Origin: Tribonema minus
Lineage: Eukaryota > Sar > Xanthophyceae > Tribonematales > Tribonemataceae
DNA length: 64,000 nucleotides
NCBI GenBank assembly: GCA_017506865.1
Contig: JAFCMP010000516.1
Location: 434,001 to 498,000 of the forward strand
Direction of reading: 5' to 3'
Below are positions 1-11,816 of the stretch, in pieces (within the stretch, counting starts at the first letter, position 1; each line of letters begins with the position of its first letter). Both the position numbers and the translations under genes were made by a program. The notes under the pieces are model-generated. The model did no database searches. It worked only from the letters and a program-made list of their open reading frames with translations, and was not told the DNA's origin.

Positions 1-2639
1 GTACCACTTGCCGCCGCCGGGGCGCGGCGCGTCGCGCGAGAACGCCGTGCGCAGGCGCAGCCGCCGCGCCGCCGCCGCCGCGCACAGCTCCGCGGCGTAG
101 TGGAAGTCGTGCGCCTTGTGGCGGCAGCCAAAATATAGCGTGTCAGGTGGCTCGCTGCTCGGTGAAGCATCATCGTCGTTGTTGTCAGTGGCAGTGCTCG
201 CGGCGCTGCCGTTTTGCCCTGCGGCGGCTTGCTCTGTTGCTGCCGTGTGCGCAGCGCTGCCGCCGTTGGTGCCGGTGGCCGCGGCTGCGCCGCTGCTGCT
301 GCCGCTGCCGTCGTGCGCAGCGGCTGCTGCCGCGCGCTCGAACTGCCGCTGCTGCAGGATGGAACGCATCGGGGCAATGCCAGTGCCTGGCCCGATGAGA
401 ATCACCGGCGTGTGCGGATCGCGCGGCAGGCGGAACGTTCCTGGACGCAACCACAGGGGGACAGTGTCCCCCGGCTTCAGAGCTGCAAAGAAGGGGTGTC
501 ACAGGGGCACGAGGGGTTGGGCGCGGTAGTGAGGGCTTGTAGTGGAGTGAGGTTGAGCATGTCATCTTTCCAGCGCATCCGCATATCATAGCGGCATATG
601 CAATGCTGGCAGAATATCAATGTAAAGAGCGCTGCAGGTGGCGAACGAGTGATTGGGAGTTTGAAGTGATCCATACAGTCTAAGGTTATGTGCTGGTACA
701 CACAGCGCTGCATACTACCACTGATCCCCAAACGCAGACCTTTTCTCTGTATGCTTCTGCTTGACCCGCAAAACGCTACTCTCCCCAAGACTGTGCTATA
801 ATGTTCATGTGCAAAATGTCAATTGCAAACCGTGTATGAACTGTGGTGGAGCCCTGGTGCCCACTTGTCAATGACCCAGCATTGACCTGATTTACATGGA
901 TGCACATGCCAGGTTAAAGTGCACGGTTAGAGTGCACCATCCCATACCATAAGTTTGATGCATAAGTGCACGAGCTGACCACTGCGACTTTGCTGTGCAA
1001 CATGCGATGCTACAATCCTGGATGAATGCGAAGGCGGCAGTAAATCTACCCCTAGCTGGACCCCTAATCCTGCACATGTGCACTCTGGTTCACGCGAAAC
1101 CATGTGGAGCAGGATGCCAGCTTTCTCGCAATGCATGTTGTAACTGCCAATGGCAATGCACAGCGCAAGAGAGCCCTGATCATGATGCCAGATGCATGCT
1201 GACCCTCACGCTCGCTCTGACCGTGTTTTCTCATACACAAACGTCAATGTACTTAGTGCCATCGATCTACCAACAAGATCACGCATGACGACATCTGCAT
1301 ACTGAACAACTAATAGAAGTATGCCAATCTACACGAGTGACATGTCTACCTACCCACATACATAATCTGATACACATACTCGGATGTATATGAGTACCTA
1401 CACGTACTCGCGGCCTCACCTGCGAGCCACGTGGAGCAAACGCCGGCCTTCGTGCGCTTGTACCGCGTCTTGTAGCTCACCACGGCAATACACAGGTGCA
1501 CGCGGCGGGTACCTACCTACCTACACTGATATACCTACATATATGAGCTCGCGGCCTCACCTGCGAGCCACGTGGAGCATACGCCCGCCTTTGTGCGCTT
1601 GTACCGGGTAGCTCACCACGGTAACGCACAGGTGCACGCACCTGGTACCTGCCCACGCTCACGAGCTCATATACATTACATACCTATTATATTATACCCA
1701 TATATGATTATATTATACCTATATATGAGCCTCAGCCTCACCTGCGAGCCATGTGGAACAAACGCCAGCCTTCTCCCGCTTGTACCGCGTCTTGTAGCTA
1801 ACAACAGCAACGCACAGGTGCACCTGCCCTGGGTGCGCGAGCGAGCTGGACGCGATGGAGAAAGCGCGCGGGCGCAGGCGCGGGATCATCTCCAGCAGCC
1901 GCGCCAGAGGGGGGCGGCACGAAGGGAAATCCTGCACGTTACAAGGGGGACGTGGGGGGGGGGGGGGGGGGATACATCGATGTCAAGCAGATGCGATCAT
2001 GCTCACAAGACGCGCCAGAGGGGGGCGGCACGAGGGGAAATCCTGCGCGTCACAAGGGGGGGATGTGGGGGGGTGGGGAATGAGCTGAGACGTTGTGGTG
2101 AGAGGGACTTGGAGGGTGAGCAGATGGGATCGTGGTCACAATGGCGCTGCTGCGCATGTACTGTGGCAGTATAGTACAGTGGCAGGACACTACAGTGGCG
2201 GTACAGTACAGTGGTGTATCCCCCATACCTACCCCCAAACCCTCGTACCTACTCCAGCAGCTGGTCCAGGGGGGGCAGCAACTTGACCATAATCCTGCCA
2301 ACCGCAAGTGGCAGGATTTCAACGGTGGTTGGGTATTCAATGCAATCAAAGACGTGATGCAGGCGGCACTATGGCATTCGCCATTATACCACATCAGTCC
2401 CGATGCTGCGCAGAGGGAACTGCCGCAAGCGCGTGCGGCGCGCAGCGCAGGCGGGCAGCAGGTGCGTCGAGGCGGCGCTGCACACCTCAGCTCCCATAAT
2501 TCATGCTCATTGAATGGTCAGCAGGAAGTGGGCCACCTTCACGGTACACTCCGATGCAAGGAAATACATCAAGAATGCACCAGCACTCCTCAAACAGCGC
2601 CCGCGGTAGCAGAACTACAACGATCGCCGCCTCCGCCGC

Positions 2640-2679
<40 letters not shown>

Positions 2680-4957
2680 GCAGCAGCGGCAGCGCACCTG
2701 CAGCACCTCCGCGTGCGTGCGGCGCTCGCGCACGGCGTATTCGTGCAGCAGGTCCGCGCCCGCCGTCGAGCCGAGATCCAGCAGCTTCTCCTCCTCCTCC
2801 TCGTCGCGCGCAAACAGGCTCGCCTTGTCGAAGAATGCGCGCCGCGGCGCGCCCAGTATGTCCAGGTAGCGCGTCAGCAGCTCCCGGACGGTGCAGACGG
2901 ACGGCAGGTCGAGCGCTGCTGCCGCTGCGCCGCCGCCGCCGCCGCCACTGCTGCCGCCCAGCAGCGCGTCCAGCGGCGACGGCTCCGCAGCGACGGCGGC
3001 AGCGTCCTGCCGCAGCGCGCCATCTTCACTAGCGCCAGCGCTTGGCGATAGCGCAGCACCGGCAGCGCTGCGCGGAGGCGGCGGCGGCGCGCGCGCGATG
3101 CGCAGCGTGGCGTCCAGGTCCAGGCCCGCCACCTTGGCGAACGCCGCGACGCCCGCGGGCGCGTTCTGCGGGTGCACCACGGCAACGTCGCCGGCGCTGT
3201 AACCGCCGCAGCCGCCGCGCGCGCGCCCCATGCCGCTGACGTCGAGCTCGAGGTGGCGCACGTCCTGCGCGTGCGCCGCGCTCGTGAGGCGCGCGTTCAC
3301 GCGCAGCGTCGCGCGGAAGGGCATGCGCTGCGGCGGCGGCGGCGGTCTGTCAGCGCGCGCTGCTGCCGTCGCCGCCGCCGCTGCCTCCGCATCGGTGAGG
3401 TAGGCGTCCGGCGGCGCCAGCGGCGCGTAGAAGTTCGCCAGGCCTTGCTGTTCTGCGGGCACTGAGGTTGAAGGCGGCAGCACCTCTACGGTGTACAGCG
3501 GGGGCTCTAGGACTGGTGTGTCGTCTATGTAGGGGGGTTCGTCCATGTCGTCGTCTGTGGCGGCGAGCTGGGCCATAGGGGACAGAGGCAGCAGCGCCTG
3601 GCAAAGGGCTTGGGTCCATGTGTCCACCTCCTGCCAAATGCCGCCGGCGGCTTGCTCATCCGCGTATCTGTAGAGGGGATGCAGGGAGTGGTGCATGTGT
3701 GGTTGACTGGCTGCGCAAGGTGCGCGAAGAATGGTATTGCATTTAGCAAGCACGATGGCTGCATACAACATGCAAAGAACCTCGCACGGCTGGGCGTAGA
3801 TGTACCTCAGTGACCTGCATTTCTCTTCTACAAAGTGATTCGAGCGTCAAAGACTGTGTTTTCATATACAGCCATCATGCATCATCACGCTACTGTGTGT
3901 AATCTGCGCTGACAGAGGCCAGGCAGTATCCCGCGCCGAGTGTGTCCGTTTGCGACGACATGGCGTGTGGTGAAACAAGCGTCATGACTGATGCTCACAC
4001 GTGCTTCGTTGGGGTGCACCAAAACACAAAGAAGTCATTGGATACTTTGGTGGCATCACCACATCTGGTCACATACCAGTGTTCAGCAATCCAAGTGCTA
4101 GGCACGGTCTAATCAACGAGCTCATTGCGACAATCAGTAGTCTAACCTTTGGCCAGACTTCAGGCTGAAAGACACAGAAAGACACAACTCACGTCTTTTG
4201 TGATACAAGCAGCAGATGGCGTAAGTGAGAGCTACCCCTGAGTGCTACTGAAAGAAGAATGACTATAGCTGTTCAGACCTCCCGCAAATGCTGTTGGCAA
4301 CAGCTGTCTGGAACTATTTACATGATGCATCTATTGCTCTGAAGAGCGATCTGCCTTAGGACTGTATCATGCACTCTCACTTCAACTCGACCTGCAAGAG
4401 CCTCAAGACAAGTTCAAGGTTTTCCCTAGTCCAGCATCATCAGCACACTTGCGGCCAATGCTGAATCATTAATGCCTGCTCTCAAATGGCAGCACCACCT
4501 GTTGCGCCAGCAAGACTGCAACTTGATGCATTGCTCTGAGACTTTGTACTGACCCTGCGGATATCAGCGGTGTTGCCCCCAGCTGTCCCAGCCTAGCCCC
4601 GAGCCTCCTGGCCGCAGCGCAGTACTTTTCGTAGGTGGTATCGCCCAGGCCGAGCATGGCAAATTTCATGCCGGCAAGCGAGTCTCCAGGGAGCGCCCGC
4701 CGCAGCAGAAACTTCCAGGCCTTCTTCATATTATCCGGGGGTTCACCGTCGCCAGTCGTGGCGATCACAAACACCGCTAGCCCTGTCAGCGGCAGCGCTT
4801 CTAGAGGGAAAGCATCCAGGGATCCTAACCAGGGCCTGAACCCTCGCCTGCGCACCATGCCTTCGAGGTACTCCGCGACCTCTTGGGCTGTCCCGGTCTG
4901 GCTGCCATAAAGAATTGGCAGCCATGGCGCTGCTGCCTCTGATACTTCGGCAGCCAT
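1..4957 (-). CDS. NDOR1: NADPH-dependent diflavin oxidoreductase (NDOR1/TAH18 type), 3' end outside window
   Basis: Predicted exons on the minus strand: 4957-4554, 3667-2698, 1931-1742, 482 to beyond base 1. All junctions keep frame (phases 2, 0, 1), giving 682 codons so far. The family passes electrons from NADPH through FAD and FMN to the Fe-S assembly protein anamorsin/Dre2 in the cytosol. Seen: an FMN-binding flavodoxin motif YGSQTGTAQ at about residue 17, then [11 protein letters not shown] and [12 protein letters not shown]; an FAD-domain [22 protein letters not shown] (flavin contact); GVCSTWLA; the nucleotide site [14 protein letters not shown] at about residue 549; and [12 protein letters not shown] (NADPH ribose site). 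The start is the ATG at 4957; upstream in-frame starts are not ATG. The FAD domain carries Ala/Pro-rich inserts that the family normally lacks. The last part of the NADPH domain is missing only because the window ends. Identification is firm; exon borders are inferred from GT/AG sites and phase. Confidence 0.93.
1402..1645 (-). repeat. Two donor-side copies of NDOR1 exon 3
   Basis: The 3' end of exon 3 plus its donor (1736-1826) recurs at about 1556-1640 and 1414-1503, inside the downstream intron. The copies still encode parts of VSYKTRYKR and CSTWLA and keep the GTGAGG donor; the 1556 copy carries a small deletion. A CTACATAC-rich spacer separates the units. Confidence 0.85.
2005..2066 (-). 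repeat. Acceptor-side copy of NDOR1 exon 3
   Basis: The exon 3 acceptor region (real copy 1903-1965) is repeated at about 2010-2066 in the upstream intron, including the AG, the first codons ([15 protein letters not shown]) and the flanking poly-G/C tract. The real copy has a G run of 16 or more at about 1957-1972. Confidence 0.8.
2641..2697. repeat. CAG trinucleotide tract at a donor site
   Basis: A nearly pure (CAG)n run lies in the NDOR1 intron directly after the exon 2 donor (GTGCGC, 2697-2692 on the minus strand). Read as protein it gives only poly-Cys, poly-Ala or poly-Gln, so it is taken as intronic microsatellite. Confidence 0.7.
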
Positions 4958-5152
4958 TCGGTAGGTGGGTCCAGCTAAAACTTCAGCAACTTCAACAGTT
5001 CTGTGCTTGAAGTTTGTGATTTCAGTCCCATCTGCCACCCACAGGCTGTTGAGCCAAGTGCATGCACTGAGTGATCCACTTTGTCACGACTAAAGCTTTT
5101 CAAACGCTGGAGCTGCGCAGTGGAACCGTTGGTGCGTGTGCGGTGCCTGATC
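4958..5152. promoter_or_regulatory. Shared promoter region of the NDOR1 / NDUFAF6 head-to-head pair
   Basis: Only 195 bases separate the two divergent start codons, so core promoters and 5' UTRs of both genes must lie here or overlap the neighbouring first exon. It contains TTGAAGTTTG and CTTCAGCAACTTCAACAG, two instances of the motif that is frequent throughout the window. No TATA box is obvious. Both genes serve Fe-S or respiratory-chain maturation, so co-regulation is plausible but inferred. Confidence 0.5.
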
Positions 5153-7666
5153 ATGACTCAACGCGTAGTGAGCAGGATCCTGCAGCATCGACGAGCATTG
5201 GGCGCTGTTGCAGCGCACAAAAGAGCGCTGTCGACTGTCCCATCCATGCCAAATCCAGATCAGCATTGCGCAGACATCGTTCGCAAAGCGGATTACGACG
5301 GCTACCTGTGCAGCCTGCTGGCGACACCTAGGACAGCGAGGCCCTCGCTGCTGGCCCTGCGAGCCTTCAACGTGGAGATTGCCAGCATCAAGGAGGCAGT
5401 ACGCAACAACACTCGCTCAGGCACCATGAGAATGCAGTGGTGGATGGACGTCGTCAACGCCGTGTACAGCGGCGGCAACGGCGGCGATGCACGGGTGCTG
5501 CCGCCAGAGCCTGTGTGCGTGGCACTGAATCAGGCAGTGCAGCAGCATGGTCTGACACGGCGCTGGTTGGAGCGGATGATTGCAGCCAGGAGGCACGAGC
5601 TGGAGGCGCCTGGGTGGACTTCGATTGCCGACCTGGAAACCTACGCGGTGAGCAGCAGTGCAGATTCGTATACTTCTGATAGGTATTGGTCGTCAGTGCA
5701 AGTTGGACGACAATGTTACAGTTACTTGATGTGCGTGTGTGTGGTGTGAGTCATACACAATAGCTTGATAGTAATGTATGCATCAAATTGTTTACATGTG
5801 CTCGGCGCTGGAAGGATTGCGCGTTTTGGTGCTGGATCGTACACGTGGAATGCGGCTCGCGCCTTTGCGGAATTTGAAGCACTGACCCTATGAGACAAGT
5901 GCAGAGGACGGGAGCACAGCTCATGCAGTGTTGCGCGCATCGTGCATGAGCATGTCTGAATGCAGCGCCAACACTCACATACTCGCCCTTTTGAGCGGAA
6001 CAAAACAGTGGACGTTCCTTTTTATCATGCTCTCCCTGAATACCGTGGCGCATGGTATGCATGCTCTCCAGGTGCTCGCGCACAGCGTGGAGTGCCCACT
6101 TTATTTACACCGCAGTTACTCCAGGTCGTCAATGCGGCATTGCTCATCTTCAATGCTGACCACATTGCGTTCACGTCACGTTGATGCAGCGTTCGTCAAA
6201 GTAATGAAGTGGGGCTTGGCGCTGTGGTGGTGATCATCATCAGCACGCGGCATTGCATGCCTTACTTGAATGCTCCCGCATAGCAGAGTCATTCCACCAT
6301 GGTCCCCCTCTTGCGCTTTTCAGCTGAGATTGTCAGTACATAGCTGATCATCAACTGGAACTTCAACATTGCAGGAACATACCGCATCCAGCCTGCTGTA
6401 TTTAAGCTTGGAAGCTGCTGGCGTGGCGGACGAGAGAGCGGAGCACGCGGCCGGGCACATAGGCAAAGCAGTGGGCATATGCACATTACTCAGGTGCGCC
6501 GACGTATGTACATGTTGAAGTGTGGATACATGTGTGTATGAAGGCGCTATTGTGAGCTGCCGCAAACATCCTGAAAGAGCCGGCGCTGGTCGTCTCCTGT
6601 CCTAGCATCATCTCATGCATATGCCAATGACAGCAGTCAATGTCTGCATCTGGGCACATTGACACGGTCAGTAGGTGATGATTCCAACTGTGCCCGCTTG
6701 CCGTGGCTAGCTCTGATGTACTTCAAAAGACACATGGAGTATCCTATAGCTGCTGTGAATGTCCATGACTTCAAGCCATCATGCTACATGTTGTCTGCTG
6801 CTGCTGTTGCTGCTGCAGGGCAGTGCAGCACCACAGCGCTCAGAAGCTGTCAGTGCTCCCCGGTCAGCTGCTGCGCAAGCACCTCGTGGCCTCCACCGTG
6901 CTATTCAACGGCGCGCGCACGGAGGCGGAGGCGGAGGCGCTAGCGGCGTGCTTCTATGACGTGGCGTGCGTTGCAAAGGGGCACATGGAGCAAGGGCAGG
7001 TACGCATGCTGTTAAGGAGGATGTAGCATTTAGAGTTCTTCAAACAGGTGTGCATGGACATTCGATTCCTGATGCATGTTTGCCTGGTCACCTATGTCAG
7101 CGATCAGCCAGTGGGTGCATGCGTGCGGCGCACATTGTCATCAGTCTTGCGTGTTGAATTCTCAATCCGCAGCAGGCGCGTGAATGCTTGTGTGTGCACT
7201 ACCGCGCTGCTCACGCGTCGTGGTCGAGCGCATCGGCCAAAGGGGCATGCGCGACACGTGCTGCGTACATTCATGCCTTCCTCACAGCATGCCGACTGTT
7301 TCGCTGGCTGTTCGCATGGTGGCAACGCTCGGCAGCACCCAGCGCACTGCCGCCTTGCATTTATTTTCACTCTGAGCAAATGTGCGCAATGGCTGCGGCA
7401 CAGCCAATGCCCCCTTCGCCCAGTCTTCATTGCCTGTCAGCCCATAACACACACCAGGCTGTGTGCTCTTGCTTTTCTCGCAGGAGCTTGCATCTGGCCT
7501 GAGCAATGACGCGTTTCGAGCGCTGCTGCCCGGCGTCAGAGCGGCCTGGTACCTGGAGGCGCTGGAAAAGGCGGGCTTCAACGCTTTCGACGCATCCCTC
7601 ACTCCACGAAGCTGGATCCCATTCCAGTTCAGAGTTGCACGCGCCGCCATGACACACAAGTTTTGA
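5153..7666 (+). CDS. NDUFAF6: NDUFAF6-like mitochondrial complex I assembly factor (phytoene/squalene synthase fold)
   Basis: Exons 5153-5647, 6375-6493, 6819-6999 and 7484-7666 join in frame (phases 0, 2, 0) to 325 residues ending in TGA, close to the usual length. Family role: needed for assembly of respiratory complex I in the mitochondrial matrix; the squalene-synthase-like fold has no established prenyl-transfer activity. Seen: an Arg-rich N-terminus without acids ([17 protein letters not shown]), fitting a mitochondrial presequence; [32 protein letters not shown] joined to [34 protein letters not shown]; and the C-terminal [16 protein letters not shown]. The aspartate-rich motifs of true prenyl synthases are not evident. 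The ATG at 5153 is chosen because the upstream in-frame start at 5081 is TTG. Introns run up to about 730 bases. Confidence 0.92.
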
Positions 7667-8013
7667 TCGAGCACTGGCAGCGTCGCAGGCAGCTTTCATG
7701 TGCAGGTGACCGGCATTTGAGTTGGGGGTTTGTTTGGCCAGAATAGTATGCTGCTGGTGCAGTGCACTAAGCTGCATTGCCTGGTAGGAGGGCACTGATA
7801 CTACAGGCAACCAGGGCAGAGCGAGTCGTGGCCACCAAGTATGTACTTCATGTTCGGCAGCTACATCAGCTCGTGTCAAATGCAACAGACACCCAATCAT
7901 AAACGCGCCTTCTTGGACTCTGTCCACTACACTGCACTTGTCTTTGCTTGCCCACTATTTTGAAGTTGGCGCGTCACGTCGTTTGGCTTCAGTTTGCGCC
8001 TCACCTTGTGCCA
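7667..8013. other. Intergenic region without a recognised gene
   Basis: This 347-base stretch holds the 3' UTR of the NDUFAF6-like gene and the promoter of the cyclophilin gene. I see no conserved coding segment; the minus-strand open frames here show no family motif. Confidence 0.6.
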
Positions 8014-11000
8014 ATGCGCTGGGTGCGAGTATGTGCGGCTGCTGCCCTGCTTGCAGCGCAGACTGCAGTGGCGTTCACGGTCAGGCAACCAATAGTGTGC
8101 AGCAGCGGCAATAGCAAACATGCGCAGCAGCAGAGCAGAAGACAAGCCTTCGCTGCAGTCGGCGCAGCAACAGCAGCGCTTTGCACATTGTCGCCAGCGC
8201 AGGCAGCCGATTCGGTGTTCACGAACAGACTGGAAGAGCTGCAGGGCATTACCACCACAGTGAATTCAGTTGCAGGGTGGGTGAGTCTACCTTGTGTTCA
8301 AACATGCGCAAACTGATTGTTCATCAGGGCGTGTGTAAACCTCCTCGGCATCTCGGCATGGTCGTTTATGTATACTTTGATGTCGCCGGCCCCGCTGTAG
8401 ATGCTTTCGAGCGAATGACTTTGGTGGGTTCGATGACTTCGGTGAATCAAGGCGTCGGGCGTGCTCGGGCATCGCCTACCATGCTGCATACAGCATCTTA
8501 TGTGAACCGCCTTGCCTGTTGCAGGTGGAGCCGGAGGTTACCAGCAGGGCGCTGATGCGGCTTTCAGTGGATGGGAAGCCTGCAGGCAAGTGCACCGATG
8601 TGCATGTCTGATTATTGATGTCCAGGTGTCAACCGTGCGTGAGGGTGCTGGTAGCTTGCGTATACGAGTGTGGGGTTAGGCGTCATCTCTCTACAGCAGT
8701 ATGTTGGCATTTCTGATAGACGTTGAATTGGTGCTGTGCGCCGATGCTTGGCTTGCTGTGACTGGCCATGCATGGTTCTGTATTAATGTGACGGCAGGCA
8801 TCCACCATGCGCAGCCGGACTGCGGGAATGTGTTTGAGTACAGTACTGTGTACTGTACTGTACTCCACTACGCAGTGCATGAATGATGCACATTAGCAGC
8901 GGCTACGTGTTCAAATTGCGCCATGTCACATGGTGAATCATCTCCCAAACTGCACCCTTTGACGCAGCTGAAGGCAAGGACGACTCTGGCTGAGCTAACG
9001 TTACTCGCTGGCCGAGTGCCAGATGACTTCAACTCCACACTGTCACGCAAGCAGCCGCTTTCAGCCTATTGCAAATGATGAGCAATGGAATATTTGCTGC
9101 ACAAACATCATGCCTGCGCTTCTAGTGGCGGTACGGCAGCGCGCCGCTGGCTACATACCTACATACCGCGACATGAGCACTGCCGCATCTTGCCCCGGCG
9201 CAGGCACCATCGTGATTGGGCTCTACGGGAAGACCGTGCCTGAAACAGTGGCAAATTTCGAGGCGCTGGTAATGGGTGACACGGACGGAGGTTACAGTTA
9301 CAAGGGGACCACGTTCTACAAGGTGGTGCAGGGGCTGAACATGCAGGCGGGTGCGGTGGGGGACTTCTCAGGGAAGGGCCTCACGGGGCTGTCGGCGAAG
9401 GTGACGCACCAACTTCAAGTATATAAGTTGAAGCACCACATTCGTAGCTGGCTGAGGTGCGCCGTGCCAGATGATTGTGGCAACATAATGGAGAAGTGTC
9501 TAGCCCGCCGAGTGTCTTATCTGGTAATCTATGACCAGATTTTGAGATGCCATCATCGGAGCTTGTGCCTGCTGGCAGAGGCAGAGGGTGTTTAATGCCA
9601 TTTATCTGCACATGGGCGCCCTAAGACTTGCAAGGTCAGGTGTATCCAGTTGTCATCTATGATCAGCTTTGTTTCGTCATCACTAACCGATGACAACAGT
9701 TGCGTGCAGCAAATGCTGCATTGTCAATTGCTGCGGTGATTCACCGCCGTTGCCGTGTGTTACCCTACATGCCCCCACTCCCCACTACACATGCTGAACT
9801 GCTTCATCGCTTAAGCAGCGCGTCTGTTCCTCCATATGACATTGAAGCAATACATGCTTTGCTCTATGTTTGTTCTGATGATGGGAATAACCTACACCTG
9901 TCGCACCAACAAAGAGAGCTGGTGACTCTCCGTGCGAGCTTGCAGCAGGCCACAACGCTCAGCGCGAGACTGCATTGCAGAGCGCTGCCTCGCCACCAGC
10001 CTTGTGACGCTCCGCGCACGTCGCTTGGTGCGCGGTCGCATCACTGACTGAGCACTGACTGACCCCACTTGCCGCGTTGCATTCCCCTAATATCATAGAA
10101 GGTGCCATCCATACCGGACTGCTGAATACTACTGAACCAGTTGTTGTTGTGTAATGACCTATTAGTTCTGGCCAATCAGGACGGACGCGCTCCTTGGTGC
10201 TGCCTGCCCCTGGACTCATCGTTTGGCAGCAAGCCATGTAGACTGGAAACGTACGTCTCAATCTGCACTTATTCCACAAGCTGCATGACCCTGGGCTCAT
10301 GAGCAGAAGCCATTCAGACCAGATAAATCTGATGTGAGACACTTAGACTCATCATCTGGCAGGCACGCCACCACAAGAGAGATTGCCAATATGCTCAAGA
10401 CCCCGGAGATTATACATCCCAGCCCTGGCGACCAGAGCCGGCGGAGCGACACCGTTAGCGCTGTCTTCAATCTGATTGCCACGGTGGTGGGGGGCGGAGA
10501 CACTTAGACTCCTCCGTGCCGCATGCCCCCCCTTTGCTTCACTATGTAGAAGGAACCGTTTGGACCGGAGAACTTTGAAGTGAGGCACGGCGCGGAGGGC
10601 ATGGTGAGCATGGTGCGCGGCCCCGACACCAAGAACGACTCGCGCTTCTTCATCACCATCAAGCCAGACGCCGGGTGGGCAGGTATGTATGTCATCTGCA
10701 GTAGACCTTCCTACCCCTGTTTTGTCCTAAAGTGCGAGGAATGGAGCGTGTTCAGAGCAGGGGCTGTGTCCACTGTCTAGTGCAGGGCGGGGGATCAAGC
10801 TGTGCGTACTTCAAGTATGCGTATACACCAGGCCCCCTGTATGCACACACAGCAGTGGATGAGTGCCAGGGTGAGCGCACGACATCAACAGTGTGCTGTT
10901 CAGAGAGGAGCGCCTCTGGTCCATCGTCGGCGCTGGCGGCCGGGCACGTATGCATGTGTGTAGCATTCTATTCACTTTATGAAGTATGCGAACGGTCCTA

Positions 11001-11417
11001 CGCGCGCACTCGCGGGCGCAGTGCGGTGTCAGTCGACGAGGCTGAAAAGCCTGCACGAGCAAAGCGTGGGTGTTGGGTGGTCCCCCATATATTCTGCCGT
11101 GACACACTGATCAGCTGCGCAGGTGCGTGGGTCGTCGCGGCTGGGCGCCGCGCAGCGCAGGCACACTGCGTGCCGCGCAATACGCACGGCCCTTTGCAGC
11201 TGTCACAGCACCTGAGCAATGCCACCGCTGACGCCGCGCCTATCGCCGCCGCTGCGCTGCCGCAGACGGTCGTTACGTGGCGTTCGGGCGCGTGCTGGAG
11301 GGACTGGACGCGCTGCGTGGCATCGATCAGCTGAAGGTGCAGACACCCAGCAACAGGCCCCTCAAGCCGGTCGTCATAGAGGAGTGCGTCATGCTGCCGG
11401 CGCCGGACGCGGCGTAG
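8014..11417 (+). CDS. Plastid-lumen cyclophilin-type peptidyl-prolyl isomerase
   Basis: Exons 8014-8280, 8525-8585, 9204-9400, 10550-10682 and 11266-11417 join in frame to 269 residues. Targeting: a hydrophobic signal peptide with the junction AVA|FTVR (Phe21), a transit stretch, then SRRQAFAAVGAATAAL...SPAQA|AD, a twin-Arg lumen signal with cleavage near residue 64. The mature protein has VDGKPAGTIVIGLYGKTVP, FYKVVQGLNMQAGAVGDF, MVRGPDTKNDSRFFITI and WADGRYVAFGRVLEGLDAL, the cyclophilin core. Compared with human CypA, catalytic Arg55 is Lys and His126 is Tyr, while the FFI Phe and the Trp of the WxDG motif are kept, so activity may be weak. Intron 2 (8586-9203) begins with GCAAGT, a GC-AG intron; the reading frame fits only that site. 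Partners in the lumen cannot be told from sequence. Confidence 0.92.
10085..10345 (+). repeat. Decayed acceptor-side copies of cyclophilin exon 4
   Basis: At 10304-10342 the intron carries a degraded version of the exon 4 start: AGAAGCCATTCAGACC against AGAAGGAACCGTTTGGACC, both followed by a G-rich GTGAG(A/G)CAC segment. A weaker match begins near 10095 (ATAGAAGGTGCCATCC). The copies are too diverged to be coding. Confidence 0.45.
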
Positions 11418-11816
11418 GGCGTGGCCCACTCATTTGAAGTCTGCAGTTGAAGTTAAAGTGGGAGAGGGGGCATCAGAGAGAAGTGTAGACAAGAATTGTC
11501 TGGCGCGATGAGGACACACAAGCAACAGAGGCACTGGCAGCTGTGCGAGTCGGGGGGCCTACATTGCGGTTGGCATTCATGCTGGCATGTAGCAATAAGC
11601 TGCAAGACTAGACAGTCTGTTCGTGTCATAGACAACCACCTCAACAAAGCAAATAAATGTTTGTTGAATCAGAGTGTTGTATAGCCGACATCATGCCTCC
11701 TGAGGAGGCTCAATCTCTGTGTGTGTATACATACCTCCATGATCTGTTGAACCTGGGGGGTTTATTCTCGATCGCTTGAAAGCAGTAGCAGAGCGCTCGG
11801 CAGCGAACAAATTGGC
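11418..11816. other. Cyclophilin 3' UTR and intergenic region
   Basis: This 399-base stretch has no recognised gene. An AATAAA hexamer at about 11652, some 235 bases after the stop codon, is a candidate polyadenylation signal for the cyclophilin gene. TTGAAGT-type motifs occur at about 11432 and 11448. Confidence 0.5.
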
